From a virus, in IMG/VR virus record IMGVR_UViG_3300028864_000107, positions 1 to 21,864 of that record: DNA of 21,864 nt. One strand, 5' to 3'. The notes below the pieces were generated by a model. The model did not search any database, was not told where the DNA came from, and saw only the letters and a program-made list of their open reading frames with translations. This document shows, in pieces, positions 1-5,887 of the stretch. A program made the position numbers and the translations under genes. Numbering within the stretch: the stretch's first letter is position 1; each line of letters begins with the position of its first letter.

Positions 1-138
1 CTCGTCTGGTGTCTTTCTAACTATGGAACTATGGACCTGCCGAATCGTAGTTGGGTATGGTATGGCAATGACGACCATCAAACATTCGTGTTCAACAACG
101 AGTCTGACGCCACGCTATTTATTCTGAGGTGGAAATGA
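1..138 (+). CDS. LRWK-array unit U1, small paralogous phage protein (5' partial)
   Basis: The gene is cut by the left window edge; reading frame 1 is open from base 1 to the TGA at 136-138. The visible 45 residues contain the family's Trp-Cys pair near the start (VWC) and end in SDATLFILRWK, the C-terminal signature shared by nearly every gene down to 2662. The function is unknown. The last codons (CTG AGG TGG AAA TGA) also supply the AGG Shine-Dalgarno and the ATG of the next gene. It is the first visible member of the array, which probably extends further left. Confidence 0.85.
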   Translation, partial: LVWCLSNYGTMDLPNRSWVWYGNDDHQTFVFNNESDATLFILRWK

Positions 139-314
139 GTAAATCGTTCGTTGGCGTTAACCTTCTTGACAACCATCATCTGATCGAGATGTCGGACTGG
201 TGTAATGCGAATACTGGCGCCTGGTCCTGGAATATAGGTATGGACACCTCAGTTGAATTTAAGTTCGACCACGAGCAGGATGCTGTGTTCTTTGCGCTGA
301 GGTGGAAATCATGA
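135..314 (+). CDS. LRWK-array unit U2, small paralogous phage protein
   Basis: This gene encodes 59 residues. I chose the ATG at 135, which overlaps the previous stop (ATGA) and lies 5 nt after the AGG of GAGGTGG; the in-frame GTG at 129 lies inside that ribosome binding site and is unlikely to be used. Family marks are SDWCNAN near residue 17 and QDAVFFALRWKS at the end. The protein is small, has no membrane segment, and is rich in Trp, Asp and Glu. Its function is unknown. The gene is translationally coupled to both neighbours. Confidence 0.85.
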   Translation: MSKSFVGVNLLDNHHLIEMSDWCNANTGAWSWNIGMDTSVEFKFDHEQDAVFFALRWKS

Positions 315-604
315 TAACAATTCCTTACTCTAAGCGTGTGTCGTCGGGGGATATGATTGATTATTTTACGCTCGATATTGGAGGATGTCTTAACCCTGTT
401 GCGGTGTTTGATGATTCGCCGTGGAAGGCAGAAATTTATCAAGTGCAAATCATTCATGGAGGTGAGCTCGATGGTTACCTCGGGTTGATCGGGCACAATG
501 CGGAGAAGCACGTGTCGTGGTCTATTGCTCCTGGCGGGGGGTGCCTCTACATCGAAATGATTCCTCCTTCCTGTGAAACTGCTGCATTGTTGGTGCTGTC
601 GTGA
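311..604 (+). CDS. LRWK-array unit U3, divergent and possibly degenerate member
   Basis: This gene encodes 97 residues from the ATG at 311, which overlaps the stop of U2 (ATGA) and has GAGGTGG upstream. It sits in register in the array but is longer and lacks the Trp-Cys pair. Its end reads CETAALLVLS where siblings read D-A-x-L-F-x-L-R-W, so the RW dipeptide and the embedded ribosome binding site are both gone. It may be a decayed or repurposed unit, or an unrelated gene inserted in the array; the ETAALLVL remnant favours common descent. The function is unknown. Confidence 0.7.
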   Translation: MITIPYSKRVSSGDMIDYFTLDIGGCLNPVAVFDDSPWKAEIYQVQIIHGGELDGYLGLIGHNAEKHVSWSIAPGGGCLYIEMIPPSCETAALLVLS

Positions 605-819
605 TAGAATATACTGAAATTGAGTTAACTAACTTGATAATATCAACTCAGCAAGGGGCTGACGCCTGGTGTGAAGAATATGTCGGAATGTATGGGCGAG
701 ACGAAACCGGCAAGATTGAGCATTGGGCAGTGCGGTACGGTCCAGACTACGGTGATCGAACTTATATATTTGCTCGAGAGCAAGATGCTGTAATGTTTGC
801 GCTGAAGTGGGCGAGATGA
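601..819 (+). CDS. LRWK-array unit U4, small paralogous phage protein
   Basis: This gene encodes 72 residues. The start is the GTG at 601, overlapping the previous TGA (GTGA); no good Shine-Dalgarno precedes it because U3 has lost the AGG-TGG codons, so re-initiation after U3 is the likely route. Family marks are ADAWCEEY near residue 22 and EQDAVMFALKWAR at the end, with Lys replacing the usual Arg in LRW. An acidic/aromatic central segment (DRTYIFARE) precedes the signature. The function is unknown. Confidence 0.8.
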   Translation: MIEYTEIELTNLIISTQQGADAWCEEYVGMYGRDETGKIEHWAVRYGPDYGDRTYIFAREQDAVMFALKWAR

Positions 820-1010
820 TGGCAGTTACATTTATCAACCTCGAATTTCTAACTCCTGAAGAAGGGATGGAAATATTCCAATGGTGCAGCGATCAATTCG
901 AAGATTCACAATGGGGTAAGGCAATCGTAGGCAAACAATTCATCAAATTCTATTTCAACTACGAGAAAGACGCAATGCTATTCACGTTACGTTGGGTGAA
1001 CAGATGGTAA
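816..1010 (+). CDS. LRWK-array unit U5, small paralogous phage protein
   Basis: This gene encodes 64 residues. The ATG at 816 overlaps the previous stop (ATGA); a second ATG at 819 is equally possible. Marks are FQWCSDQF, then SQWGKAIVGKQFIKFYFN and EKDAMLFTLRWVNRW. It is the closest sibling of U6: both have WC followed by a W-G-K segment and KDAMLF. The Arg of LRW is CGT rather than AGG, so the next gene must use another ribosome binding site (GGGTGA before 1004). The function is unknown. Confidence 0.85.
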   Translation: MMAVTFINLEFLTPEEGMEIFQWCSDQFEDSQWGKAIVGKQFIKFYFNYEKDAMLFTLRWVNRW

Positions 1011-1201
1011 CCGAAATAACGATCAACATTGATCTGCCTCGCACCAGTAACGGGCAGTATCTAGAAATGATTCGATGGTGTGGAGAAAACTTCGCTGATA
1101 ATACCTGGGGAAAGACAGTGCTTGATTACAAGACTATGCAATTTCATTTCAGAGATGAGAAAGACGCGATGTTATTTGCGCTAAGGTGGGCCGGGCAATG
1201 A
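1004..1201 (+). CDS. LRWK-array unit U6, small paralogous phage protein
   Basis: This gene encodes 65 residues from the ATG at 1004, overlapping U5 by 7 nt; an upstream in-frame TTG at 992 falls within the conserved end of U5 and is not needed. Marks are MIRWCGENF, NTWGKT and EKDAMLFALRWAGQ. Similarity to U5 along its whole length suggests a recent tandem duplication. The CTAAGGTGG near the end restores the AGG Shine-Dalgarno for U7. The function is unknown. Confidence 0.85.
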   Translation: MVTEITINIDLPRTSNGQYLEMIRWCGENFADNTWGKTVLDYKTMQFHFRDEKDAMLFALRWAGQ

Positions 1202-1422
1202 CCCTCATTAACCACAGAACTGTCGTTTATATTCGCACATCTAAGGCTGTAAAGAAAGAAATAGAACTCTGGTGCGACGAAACTTTCGGGAAACGAGGCC
1301 ACTGGAAGGAACCGATGAACACCAAGCCGTGGTATGTTCGACGTAGCATCGGACTCGACGAATACGAATTTTCTTTTACTACCGGAGCAAACGCTTCAAT
1401 GTTCATACTGAGGTGGAAATGA
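1198..1422 (+). CDS. LRWK-array unit U7, small paralogous phage protein
   Basis: This gene encodes 74 residues from the ATG at 1198 (ATGA overlap with U6). Marks are IELWCDETF near residue 24 and NASMFILRWK at the end; Asp of the DA pair is replaced by Asn. A basic/aromatic middle (WKEPMNTKPWYVRRS) makes it longer than its neighbours. It ends in CTGAGGTGGAAATGA, giving both the ribosome binding site and the start of U8. The function is unknown. Confidence 0.85.
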   Translation: MTLINHRTVVYIRTSKAVKKEIELWCDETFGKRGHWKEPMNTKPWYVRRSIGLDEYEFSFTTGANASMFILRWK

Positions 1423-1649
1423 TAGTAAGAACAAGAAACACAGAACGGTCTGGTTACGAGATGGACAGGATGTGGGAATGGATTGTATCCACATTCGGAT
1501 TTCCTACCCCGGCACTCCCCGGTGTGTGGTCGTACGGTCGAAGCATTGACCGTACCGGGACAACGGTTGTGAGCAGTACCTGGGACATAGAATGGATTGA
1601 TTTTCAACGCGACTGTGATGCTACGTTATTCATTTTGAGGTGGAAATAA
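1419..1649 (+). CDS. LRWK-array unit U8, second subfamily (MWxW type)
   Basis: This gene encodes 76 residues from the ATG at 1419 (ATGA overlap). Instead of the WC pair it has RMWEWIVSTF, followed by WSYGRS, IEWIDF and CDATLFILRWK. These features are shared with U12 (MWTWLIETF, WRYGKK, MEWIEF, ADATLFLLRWR) but not with the other units, so U8 and U12 form a subfamily although U9-U11 lie between them. The function is unknown. Confidence 0.85.
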   Translation: MIVRTRNTERSGYEMDRMWEWIVSTFGFPTPALPGVWSYGRSIDRTGTTVVSSTWDIEWIDFQRDCDATLFILRWK

Positions 1650-1840
1650 TGGAAGGCAACAATATTCGCGTTACGCTCACGGCTCTAGGTAACGACCCGA
1701 ATTATTTTGAGATAGTAAATCAATGGTGTCGGGAAAATGTCAGACCATATGACTGGGAGCATTCTAATACTACTGAACTCAGAGGCTACTATTTCCACAA
1801 AGAAGAAGATGCGATGCTGTTTATACTGAGGTGGAAATGA
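1649..1840 (+). CDS. LRWK-array unit U9, small paralogous phage protein
   Basis: This gene encodes 63 residues from the ATG at 1649; stop and start share one base (TAATG), with TTGAGGTGG upstream as ribosome binding site. Marks are VNQWCRENV near residue 26, LRGYYFHKEEDAMLFILRWK at the end, and an aromatic strand just before the signature as in siblings. The function is unknown. Confidence 0.85.
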   Translation: MEGNNIRVTLTALGNDPNYFEIVNQWCRENVRPYDWEHSNTTELRGYYFHKEEDAMLFILRWK

Positions 1841-2031
1841 GTTCCGTCTATATTTTAATTCGAGGGCAAGAACATTTTGACAGCATTTCGGCCTGGTGCA
1901 ATCAGTCGATATCCGGAAACTGTTCTATCACTCCGATGTATGGCGATCATTGGGCAGATGTTGTTAAAACCTGGGTATACGATTTTGATAGTGATGCCGA
2001 TGCTACCCTATTTACGCTGAGGTGGAAATGA
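1837..2031 (+). CDS. LRWK-array unit U10, small paralogous phage protein
   Basis: This gene encodes 64 residues from the ATG at 1837 (ATGA overlap, CTGAGGTGG upstream). Marks are ISAWCNQSI near residue 20 and DADATLFTLRWK at the end, preceded by a W-V-Y-D-F strand. The upstream in-frame GTG at 1831 lies within the ribosome binding site and is rejected as start. The function is unknown. Confidence 0.85.
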   Translation: MSSVYILIRGQEHFDSISAWCNQSISGNCSITPMYGDHWADVVKTWVYDFDSDADATLFTLRWK

Positions 2032-2256
2032 AATATATTGAAGTGATAGTAGATACTAAGACTAACGCTCAACGACTAGAAATGAATGTCTGGTGCAATG
2101 AGGTTTTCGGCAAAAGCTGTCGCGTTATTGATGATGTTATTTACTTTTCTGATAGTAACGTGTGGACCTGGCGCGCCGGACCAAAAATTTGGCTACCGTA
2201 CCTATGTGTTTTTGCGAGAGAAAGATGCTGTCTACTTTGCATTGAGGTGGAGATGA
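2028..2256 (+). pseudogene. LRWK-array unit U11, frameshifted (fused to U12 in the present frame)
   Basis: From the ATG at 2028 (ATGA overlap with U10) the frame is family-like through NVWCNEVFGKS. It then reads into a non-family sequence (FARERCCLLCIEVE) and runs straight into U12, giving an open frame of 150 codons to 2480. In the frame one base further on, bases 2188-2256 encode FGYRTYVFLREKDAVYFALRWR and stop at TGA 2254-2256, exactly where a sibling would end. Removing one base near the A5/T3 run at 2183-2190 restores a 75-residue unit. The cause is either a real mutation that makes a U11-U12 fusion, a sequencing error in the homopolymer, or (less likely) a +1 shift during translation. 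Confidence 0.7.
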
Positions 2257-2480
2257 AACGAATACCTACAAGAAATGACGAGCGAACTGTCGACGAAATG
2301 ACCGAGATGTGGACGTGGCTAATCGAAACATTCAAGAAACCCGGGTACAAGAATAGTTGGCGATACGGCAAAAAAGAAGACTGGGTCGGCAGCACGTTTT
2401 GTTCCGGACCGTTCGAAATGGAATGGATTGAATTCGATAACGATGCTGATGCTACGTTATTCTTGTTGAGGTGGAGATAA
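2253..2480 (+). CDS. LRWK-array unit U12, second subfamily (MWxW type)
   Basis: This gene encodes 75 residues from the ATG at 2253, which is preceded by TTGAGGTGG and overlaps the ancestral stop of U11 (ATGA). It is a close relative of U8: EMWTWLIETF, WRYGKK, FEMEWIEFDND and DADATLFLLRWR. Because of the U11 frameshift the same frame is open upstream to 2028, so it may also be made as the C-terminal half of a 150-residue fusion. The function is unknown. Confidence 0.8.
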   Translation: MKRIPTRNDERTVDEMTEMWTWLIETFKKPGYKNSWRYGKKEDWVGSTFCSGPFEMEWIEFDNDADATLFLLRWR

Positions 2481-2662
2481 TGCAAAATGATGACGAAGAA
2501 CTACATATCGAGATCGAAGATCCGAAAGTATCGTTTGCAATAATTGACGCCTGGTGCTTTCAAAGCTTAGAATCTTGGGGATTTATGGGTGACGGGCACT
2601 GTCGAACCTACTATTTCAAGCGTAAGCAGGATGTTTTGATGTTTCGATTACGGTGGCTGTAA
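2480..2662 (+). CDS. LRWK-array unit U13, last visible member
   Basis: This gene encodes 60 residues from the ATG at 2480 (TAATG overlap, TTGAGGTGG upstream). Marks are IDAWCFQSL and CRTYYFKRKQDVLMFRLRWL. This is the terminal unit: no gene overlaps its end, and its LRW arginine is CGG instead of AGG, as expected if AGG in the other units is kept for ribosome binding. The next gene starts 63 nt later behind its own promoter. The function is unknown. Confidence 0.85.
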   Translation: MQNDDEELHIEIEDPKVSFAIIDAWCFQSLESWGFMGDGHCRTYYFKRKQDVLMFRLRWL

Positions 2663-2672
2663 CGAATTTCGG

Positions 2673-2720
2673 TTGACTTTTGACCGCAACGACTGTATAA
2701 TTGCTGTATTGAATAAGGAG
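2673..2720 (+). promoter_or_regulatory. sigma70-type promoter and RBS for rnlA
   Basis: TTGACT at 2673-2678 and TATAAT at 2696-2701 are separated by 17 bp, which is near-consensus for host sigma70. A strong ribosome binding site AAGGAG (2715-2720) sits 5 nt before the ATG at 2726. The segment GTATAATT-CTG and the AAGGAG spacing recur at the promoter before 7071. Confidence 0.85.
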
Positions 2721-2725
2721 TATCC

Positions 2726-3907
2726 ATGAACTATCAGTTTCCGGTAATCAACAACATTTCGCAAGTGCTGCCTTTGATCGCAGAGCGCAAGGAATTCATC
2801 GTTGCTGTGAAGGATGGCTACACGGTCGTCAACTACGTGGTTCAAATGTCCGACACGTTTCCTCCTGTTGTATCAGAGGCGGAAGCTATCTTGCGCGAAT
2901 TGCGAGGTCTGATCTTTGACAACGTAACTGGCAAGGTTATTGCTCGCCGCTACCAGAAATTCTTCAACGTCAACGAGAAGGAAGAAACGCAAGTTGGCCT
3001 TGTTGACTTTGCTCAATCGCATGTGATCCTGGAAAAGCTGGATGGCTCGATGATCACTCCGATCCCTGTGAACGGCGAAATCCGCTGGGGAACGAAGATG
3101 GGCTGCACGGACGTTGCTAAGCCTGTTGAAGAGTTTGTTGCGGCTCGCCAGGAATACACTGAACTGGCCGACGACTTGATCGACGCAGATCAAACTCCGA
3201 TCTTCGAATGGTGCTCGCGTCAGCAAGCCATTGTTATCGACTATCCGGAAGACATGCTAGTGTTGACGGCAATCCGCGACAACGTTACTGGTGAATACGC
3301 GTCGTACGACGAGATGATCGAAACTGGTTTTACGTACGGTATCCCTGTTGTTAAGGCGTACCAAGGAACTGCTGCGAACATGCAGGAACTGATCGACAAG
3401 ACTGGTCCGCTGGTTGGCTGCGAAGGTTTCGTTGTGCGCTTCGACAATGGAATGATGCTGAAGTGCAAGGCGGAGGACTACATGCGCAAGCACAAGGCTA
3501 AGGACACGCTGGGCCGCGAAAAGAACGTGATCGAACTGATCGTAACTGAAAAGATGGACGACGTGAAGGCGTTCTTGGACGCTGGCGACTTGGCTCGTGT
3601 TGCGGCGTTCGAAAAGGCGTTCTGGGATGGTATGCAGGTTACGGCGCTGATGCTCGAACAGTTCCGACGACAAGCTGCGGTGTTGTCGCTGGATGTCGAC
3701 AAGCGTACCTACGCTGTTGAATTTGTGCAGAAGCAGGACAAGAAGCTGGCTCCGTTCCTGTACAAGATGTTCGACGTAAACGAATTGGCTCTGCCGCTGC
3801 TGGTGAAGGATGTTGCTTCGTCGTGCGGTACTGCTGCTCGCGTTGAAGAAGCGCGTTGGATTTTTAACGCGAACTGGGCTGCTCCGGCAGTCATCGAGGA
3901 GGACTAA
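2726..3907 (+). CDS. rnlA: RNA ligase, T4 Rnl1 (RnlA) family
   Basis: This 393-residue protein is slightly longer than T4 Rnl1 (374). Nucleotidyltransferase motif I is EKLDGS with the expected AMP-accepting Lys104. The upstream RGLIFD (about 60-65) and RYQKFFNVNE (75-84) match the Rnl1 pattern 'KFFNxNE'. IRDNVTGEYASYDE (183-196), motif IV EGFVV (233-237) and motif V LKCK (245-248) follow in order. The C-terminal region with AAFEKAF and DKRTYAVE resembles the Rnl1-specific domain. In T4 the enzyme reseals tRNAs cut by host anticodon nuclease, in concert with polynucleotide kinase/phosphatase; no PNK is visible here. Codons are dominated by CTG, AAG, GGC and CGC/CGT, unlike the AT-richer neighbours. 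The gene has its own promoter and strong ribosome binding site. Confidence 0.93.
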   Translation: MNYQFPVINNISQVLPLIAERKEFIVAVKDGYTVVNYVVQMSDTFPPVVSEAEAILRELRGLIFDNVTGKVIARRYQKFFNVNEKEETQVGLVDFAQSHVILEKLDGSMITPIPVNGEIRWGTKMGCTDVAKPVEEFVAARQEYTELADDLIDADQTPIFEWCSRQQAIVIDYPEDMLVLTAIRDNVTGEYASYDEMIETGFTYGIPVVKAYQGTAANMQELIDKTGPLVGCEGFVVRFDNGMMLKCKAEDYMRKHKAKDTLGREKNVIELIVTEKMDDVKAFLDAGDLARVAAFEKAFWDGMQVTALMLEQFRRQAAVLSLDVDKRTYAVEFVQKQDKKLAPFLYKMFDVNELALPLLVKDVASSCGTAARVEEARWIFNANWAAPAVIEED

Positions 3908-4068
3908 TGGACTCTTGCGTGAAGGAGCTGGTGATTGAAGCTCTAGCAAACTGCGATCCAGCAAAAATGACTCCGTTGTCGAGTTCGGTAGATAACGGCG
4001 ACGGAGTCAACATTCCGTTGGAATTCGCTGAACAGTTGATCAAACTTGTAACCAAACGAAAGGATTGA
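3907..4068 (+). CDS. small hypothetical protein
   Basis: This 53-residue protein starts at an ATG that shares its first base with the rnlA stop (TAATG). Ribosome binding could use GAGGAG at 3896-3901 inside the end of rnlA. The protein begins MDSCVKELVIEALANC and ends FAEQLIKLVTKRKD: two predicted helical segments around a Ser/Gly-rich linker, with no recognisable domain. The next gene's ribosome binding site (AAGGA, 4059-4063) lies in its last codons, so it sits in the same transcript as rnlA. The function is unknown. Confidence 0.7.
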   Translation: MDSCVKELVIEALANCDPAKMTPLSSSVDNGDGVNIPLEFAEQLIKLVTKRKD

Positions 4069-4069
4069 A

Positions 4070-4306
4070 ATGACTCAGAATTTGATAGCAGCCTACGTGT
4101 TCCTTGGACCGTTTGTGTTTATGTATGCCTATGTGCAACTGGTTCGCACATTCAGCGCAGTCCACGTGACAGAATTGCTTATTATGGTCATCTGTGCCAT
4201 TATTCCATTGCTCAACATCGTCATCCTATTGGCGCTGGTGATCCAGGTGTGTGACTTCGGGGACATTTTCAACAAAGTGGTATTCAAACAAAAGGAAGAC
4301 AAATGA
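4070..4306 (+). CDS. small two-helix membrane protein (LIPxxN family, copy 1)
   Basis: This 78-residue protein has two hydrophobic segments (about 5-27 and 35-62). The second contains IIPLLNIV, a variant of the L-[IV]-P-x-[LVI]-N motif found in three more proteins of this operon. The short hydrophilic tail NKVVFKQKEDK resembles the tails of the copies at 4303 and 5432 (DKVLFKK, NKVVFRK). It probably sits in the host inner membrane; its role is unknown (membrane interference such as superinfection exclusion is only a guess). Confidence 0.8.
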   Translation: MTQNLIAAYVFLGPFVFMYAYVQLVRTFSAVHVTELLIMVICAIIPLLNIVILLALVIQVCDFGDIFNKVVFKQKEDK

Positions 4307-4551
4307 CTTGGACCATTTATTTGCTCACAGTGATTTTAGCATTTCCATTGTTGACGTACGGAGCTCGATTTATCGACGACGTTACAACGGATCGTCTGAT
4401 TAACATTGCTGCCATTTCGTTGATCCCGTTCTTGAACATCATTTTTGCAGTGGTCGCCCTGTTGGTCGCGTTCCTTGATCACGCCGAATATTGGTTACAG
4501 AAACGCATTGACGCGGATAAGGTACTTTTTAAGAAGATCGGAAAACTATGA
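4303..4551 (+). CDS. small two-helix membrane protein (LIPxxN family, copy 2)
   Basis: This 82-residue protein starts at an ATG overlapping the previous stop by 4 nt (ATGA). Membrane segments lie at about 4-22 and 34-60, the latter with SLIPFLNIIF. The tail is DKVLFKKIGKL. The N-terminus MTWT-Y is identical in pattern to the copy at 5432, its closest relative. It is an inner-membrane protein of unknown function, co-translated with both neighbours. Confidence 0.8.
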   Translation: MTWTIYLLTVILAFPLLTYGARFIDDVTTDRLINIAAISLIPFLNIIFAVVALLVAFLDHAEYWLQKRIDADKVLFKKIGKL

Positions 4552-4775
4552 CCTGTAAATGTGGCAGTGATCGAATTGTTTCGATCAACGGAAAAGTCAG
4601 CGATATGTGCAGTATGCGACAAGGCGATGTACGTCACGAAGGTTGCGTTATTGACGGCATGGGCATCGGATCAGGCGATTATCTGAAATTCAGCTATTGC
4701 CTGGACTGCGGACGAATCCAAGGATTTACCCCGGTGGCCGACTTGGTAGACGCCATCGAAGACTACACCTCGTAA
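4548..4775 (+). CDS. zinc-ribbon-like small protein
   Basis: This 75-residue protein overlaps the previous gene by 4 nt. CKCGSDRI at the N-terminus (Cys3, Cys5) and YCLDCG (Cys51, Cys54) suggest a metal-binding ribbon; a conserved-looking acidic tail (VADLVDAIEDYTS) follows. Proteins of this general shape are common unknowns in large phages. The function is not assignable from sequence. Confidence 0.75.
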   Translation: MTCKCGSDRIVSINGKVSDMCSMRQGDVRHEGCVIDGMGIGSGDYLKFSYCLDCGRIQGFTPVADLVDAIEDYTS

Positions 4776-4796
4776 TTCACAAACAGAAAGAACTGT

Positions 4797-5435
4797 ATGC
4801 AACTCGAAAATCTGCCAATTGGGCTATTTGTTATTATCTTGCTAGCAATTTCGGCCATCGTATTGCTGGTGAGAATCAGGGTCCATGTCCGACGTAAAGA
4901 TCTGTCTATCATTGACCTAGCGCAATTTATCGCTGCAAGTCTAGTGCCGGTAATTAATCTGATTTGGATCACAATTACCGTATACTCCGAATTTGAATCA
5001 ACCTGGGACAACATGGTGGTTATGAAGAGCATAGACAGCTCAACAGGCGGATCAATGTTTGGGTTTATAAAGTGGATTGATCGTTACGAGTATGAAGTAA
5101 CGGCACTCAATCAATTCTTTGCAGTGCGACGAGTTCAGAAAAGATTTAACAAGGTAAAGAACATCAAATATCTGAATTTGCAGCGCGGAAGAATCTCGTG
5201 GCTAGATCGGTCCAACGGAGATTTCAACGAATGTTTGTCTACTAGTCATGAACACGCTGTAGGTAGAATGATCACTGCCGGGCTAATCGATCTTCCTGCG
5301 GTAGGGTCGGCTAGTCCAGTAACTCTCATGGATCTCGTCGATATGCTGCGGCTTTCGGAAACAGACGTCGGACAACGAGATCTGCTGCTAACTGCAAAAG
5401 AATGGCTTATTTTGAAAGGTAAGGCTCAATCATGA
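4797..5435 (+). CDS. fusion of LIPxxN membrane module with a soluble domain
   Basis: This 212-residue protein has membrane segments at about 7-26 and 42-63, the second with SLVPVINLIW, i.e. the operon's recurrent L-[IV]-P-x-[LVI]-N helix. After a linker (64-97) comes a soluble domain (about 98-212) with FFAVRR, SWLDRSNGDFNECLS and LLLTAKEWLILKGK. The free-standing protein at 5884-6225 has the same three landmarks in the same order (YYAIRR, YWHPRNYDYFNCCLS, VLLKAKEYYLLKRK). The present gene therefore looks like a membrane-anchored version of that domain. The start is the ATG at 4797, 21 nt after the previous stop, with only a weak AGAAAG upstream. The function is unknown. Confidence 0.8.
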   Translation: MQLENLPIGLFVIILLAISAIVLLVRIRVHVRRKDLSIIDLAQFIAASLVPVINLIWITITVYSEFESTWDNMVVMKSIDSSTGGSMFGFIKWIDRYEYEVTALNQFFAVRRVQKRFNKVKNIKYLNLQRGRISWLDRSNGDFNECLSTSHEHAVGRMITAGLIDLPAVGSASPVTLMDLVDMLRLSETDVGQRDLLLTAKEWLILKGKAQS

Positions 5436-5668
5436 CATGGACTATGTATTTTGTATCAATACTATTTTCATTTGCTGCGATGTTTTGGTGGCTCATTTCG
5501 GTCAATGATGTTAGGGTGAAAGACCTTGCGCTGGTCGCAACAGTATCACTGATTCCGTTCGTGAACTGTTGTGCTGGATTTGTCTTTCTCATCTTGCGGT
5601 GTGTTCTCTGGTTTGACAATTTTGACAACAAGAGCAACAAAGTTGTTTTCCGGAAATGGGGATCGTAA
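5432..5668 (+). CDS. small two-helix membrane protein (LIPxxN family, copy 3)
   Basis: This 78-residue protein overlaps the previous gene by 4 nt (ATGA). Membrane segments lie at about 4-24 and 33-58, with VSLIPFVNCC in the second; the tail NKVVFRKWGS parallels the other copies. It is the closest relative of the protein at 4303 (shared MTWT-Y start). It is probably an inner-membrane protein of unknown role. Confidence 0.8.
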   Translation: MTWTMYFVSILFSFAAMFWWLISVNDVRVKDLALVATVSLIPFVNCCAGFVFLILRCVLWFDNFDNKSNKVVFRKWGS

Positions 5669-5887
5669 TTGGCTACTGATGTTATCGGACGAGAAATTAG
5701 AGTAGACGACTTTGTCTTCTACTACAATTCTGTCTATCAGGTGCTGTCGGTCGGGAAGACCGGAGTCCGTGCGATAATTTACCCGAAGTCCAAAACGTCT
5801 CGCAGTAGGGCAATGTCGTCACATGAATGTTGCGTATTGCCTAAGGAAGAAGTGTTGTTTCGAATTTTGAAGAATGGTAAGCTATGA
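5669..5887 (+). CDS. hypothetical protein, SH3-like/beta-rich, TTG start
   Basis: This 72-residue protein is the only plausible frame between its neighbours. The start is the TTG at 5669, directly after the previous TAA, with GGGGAT upstream as weak ribosome binding site; no ATG or GTG lies nearby in frame. VIGREIRVDDFVFYYNSVYQ followed by VLSV-K-G-V-AIIYP suggests a small beta barrel, a shape common among phage unknowns. The next gene overlaps its stop (ATGA). The function is unknown. Confidence 0.65.
   Translation: MATDVIGREIRVDDFVFYYNSVYQVLSVGKTGVRAIIYPKSKTSRSRAMSSHECCVLPKEEVLFRILKNGKL

Noticed and set aside
129-2480. GTG or TTG starts two to four codons upstream of the array ATGs (giving MEM... 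proteins)
   Set aside because: Those codons are within the AGGTGG ribosome binding site itself; the overlapping ATGs have the right spacing.
3257-3964. Antisense open frame of 235 codons over rnlA
   Set aside because: It is the mirror of the strongly codon-biased ligase gene; such genes readily give open antisense frames, and no ribosome binding site or motif is present.
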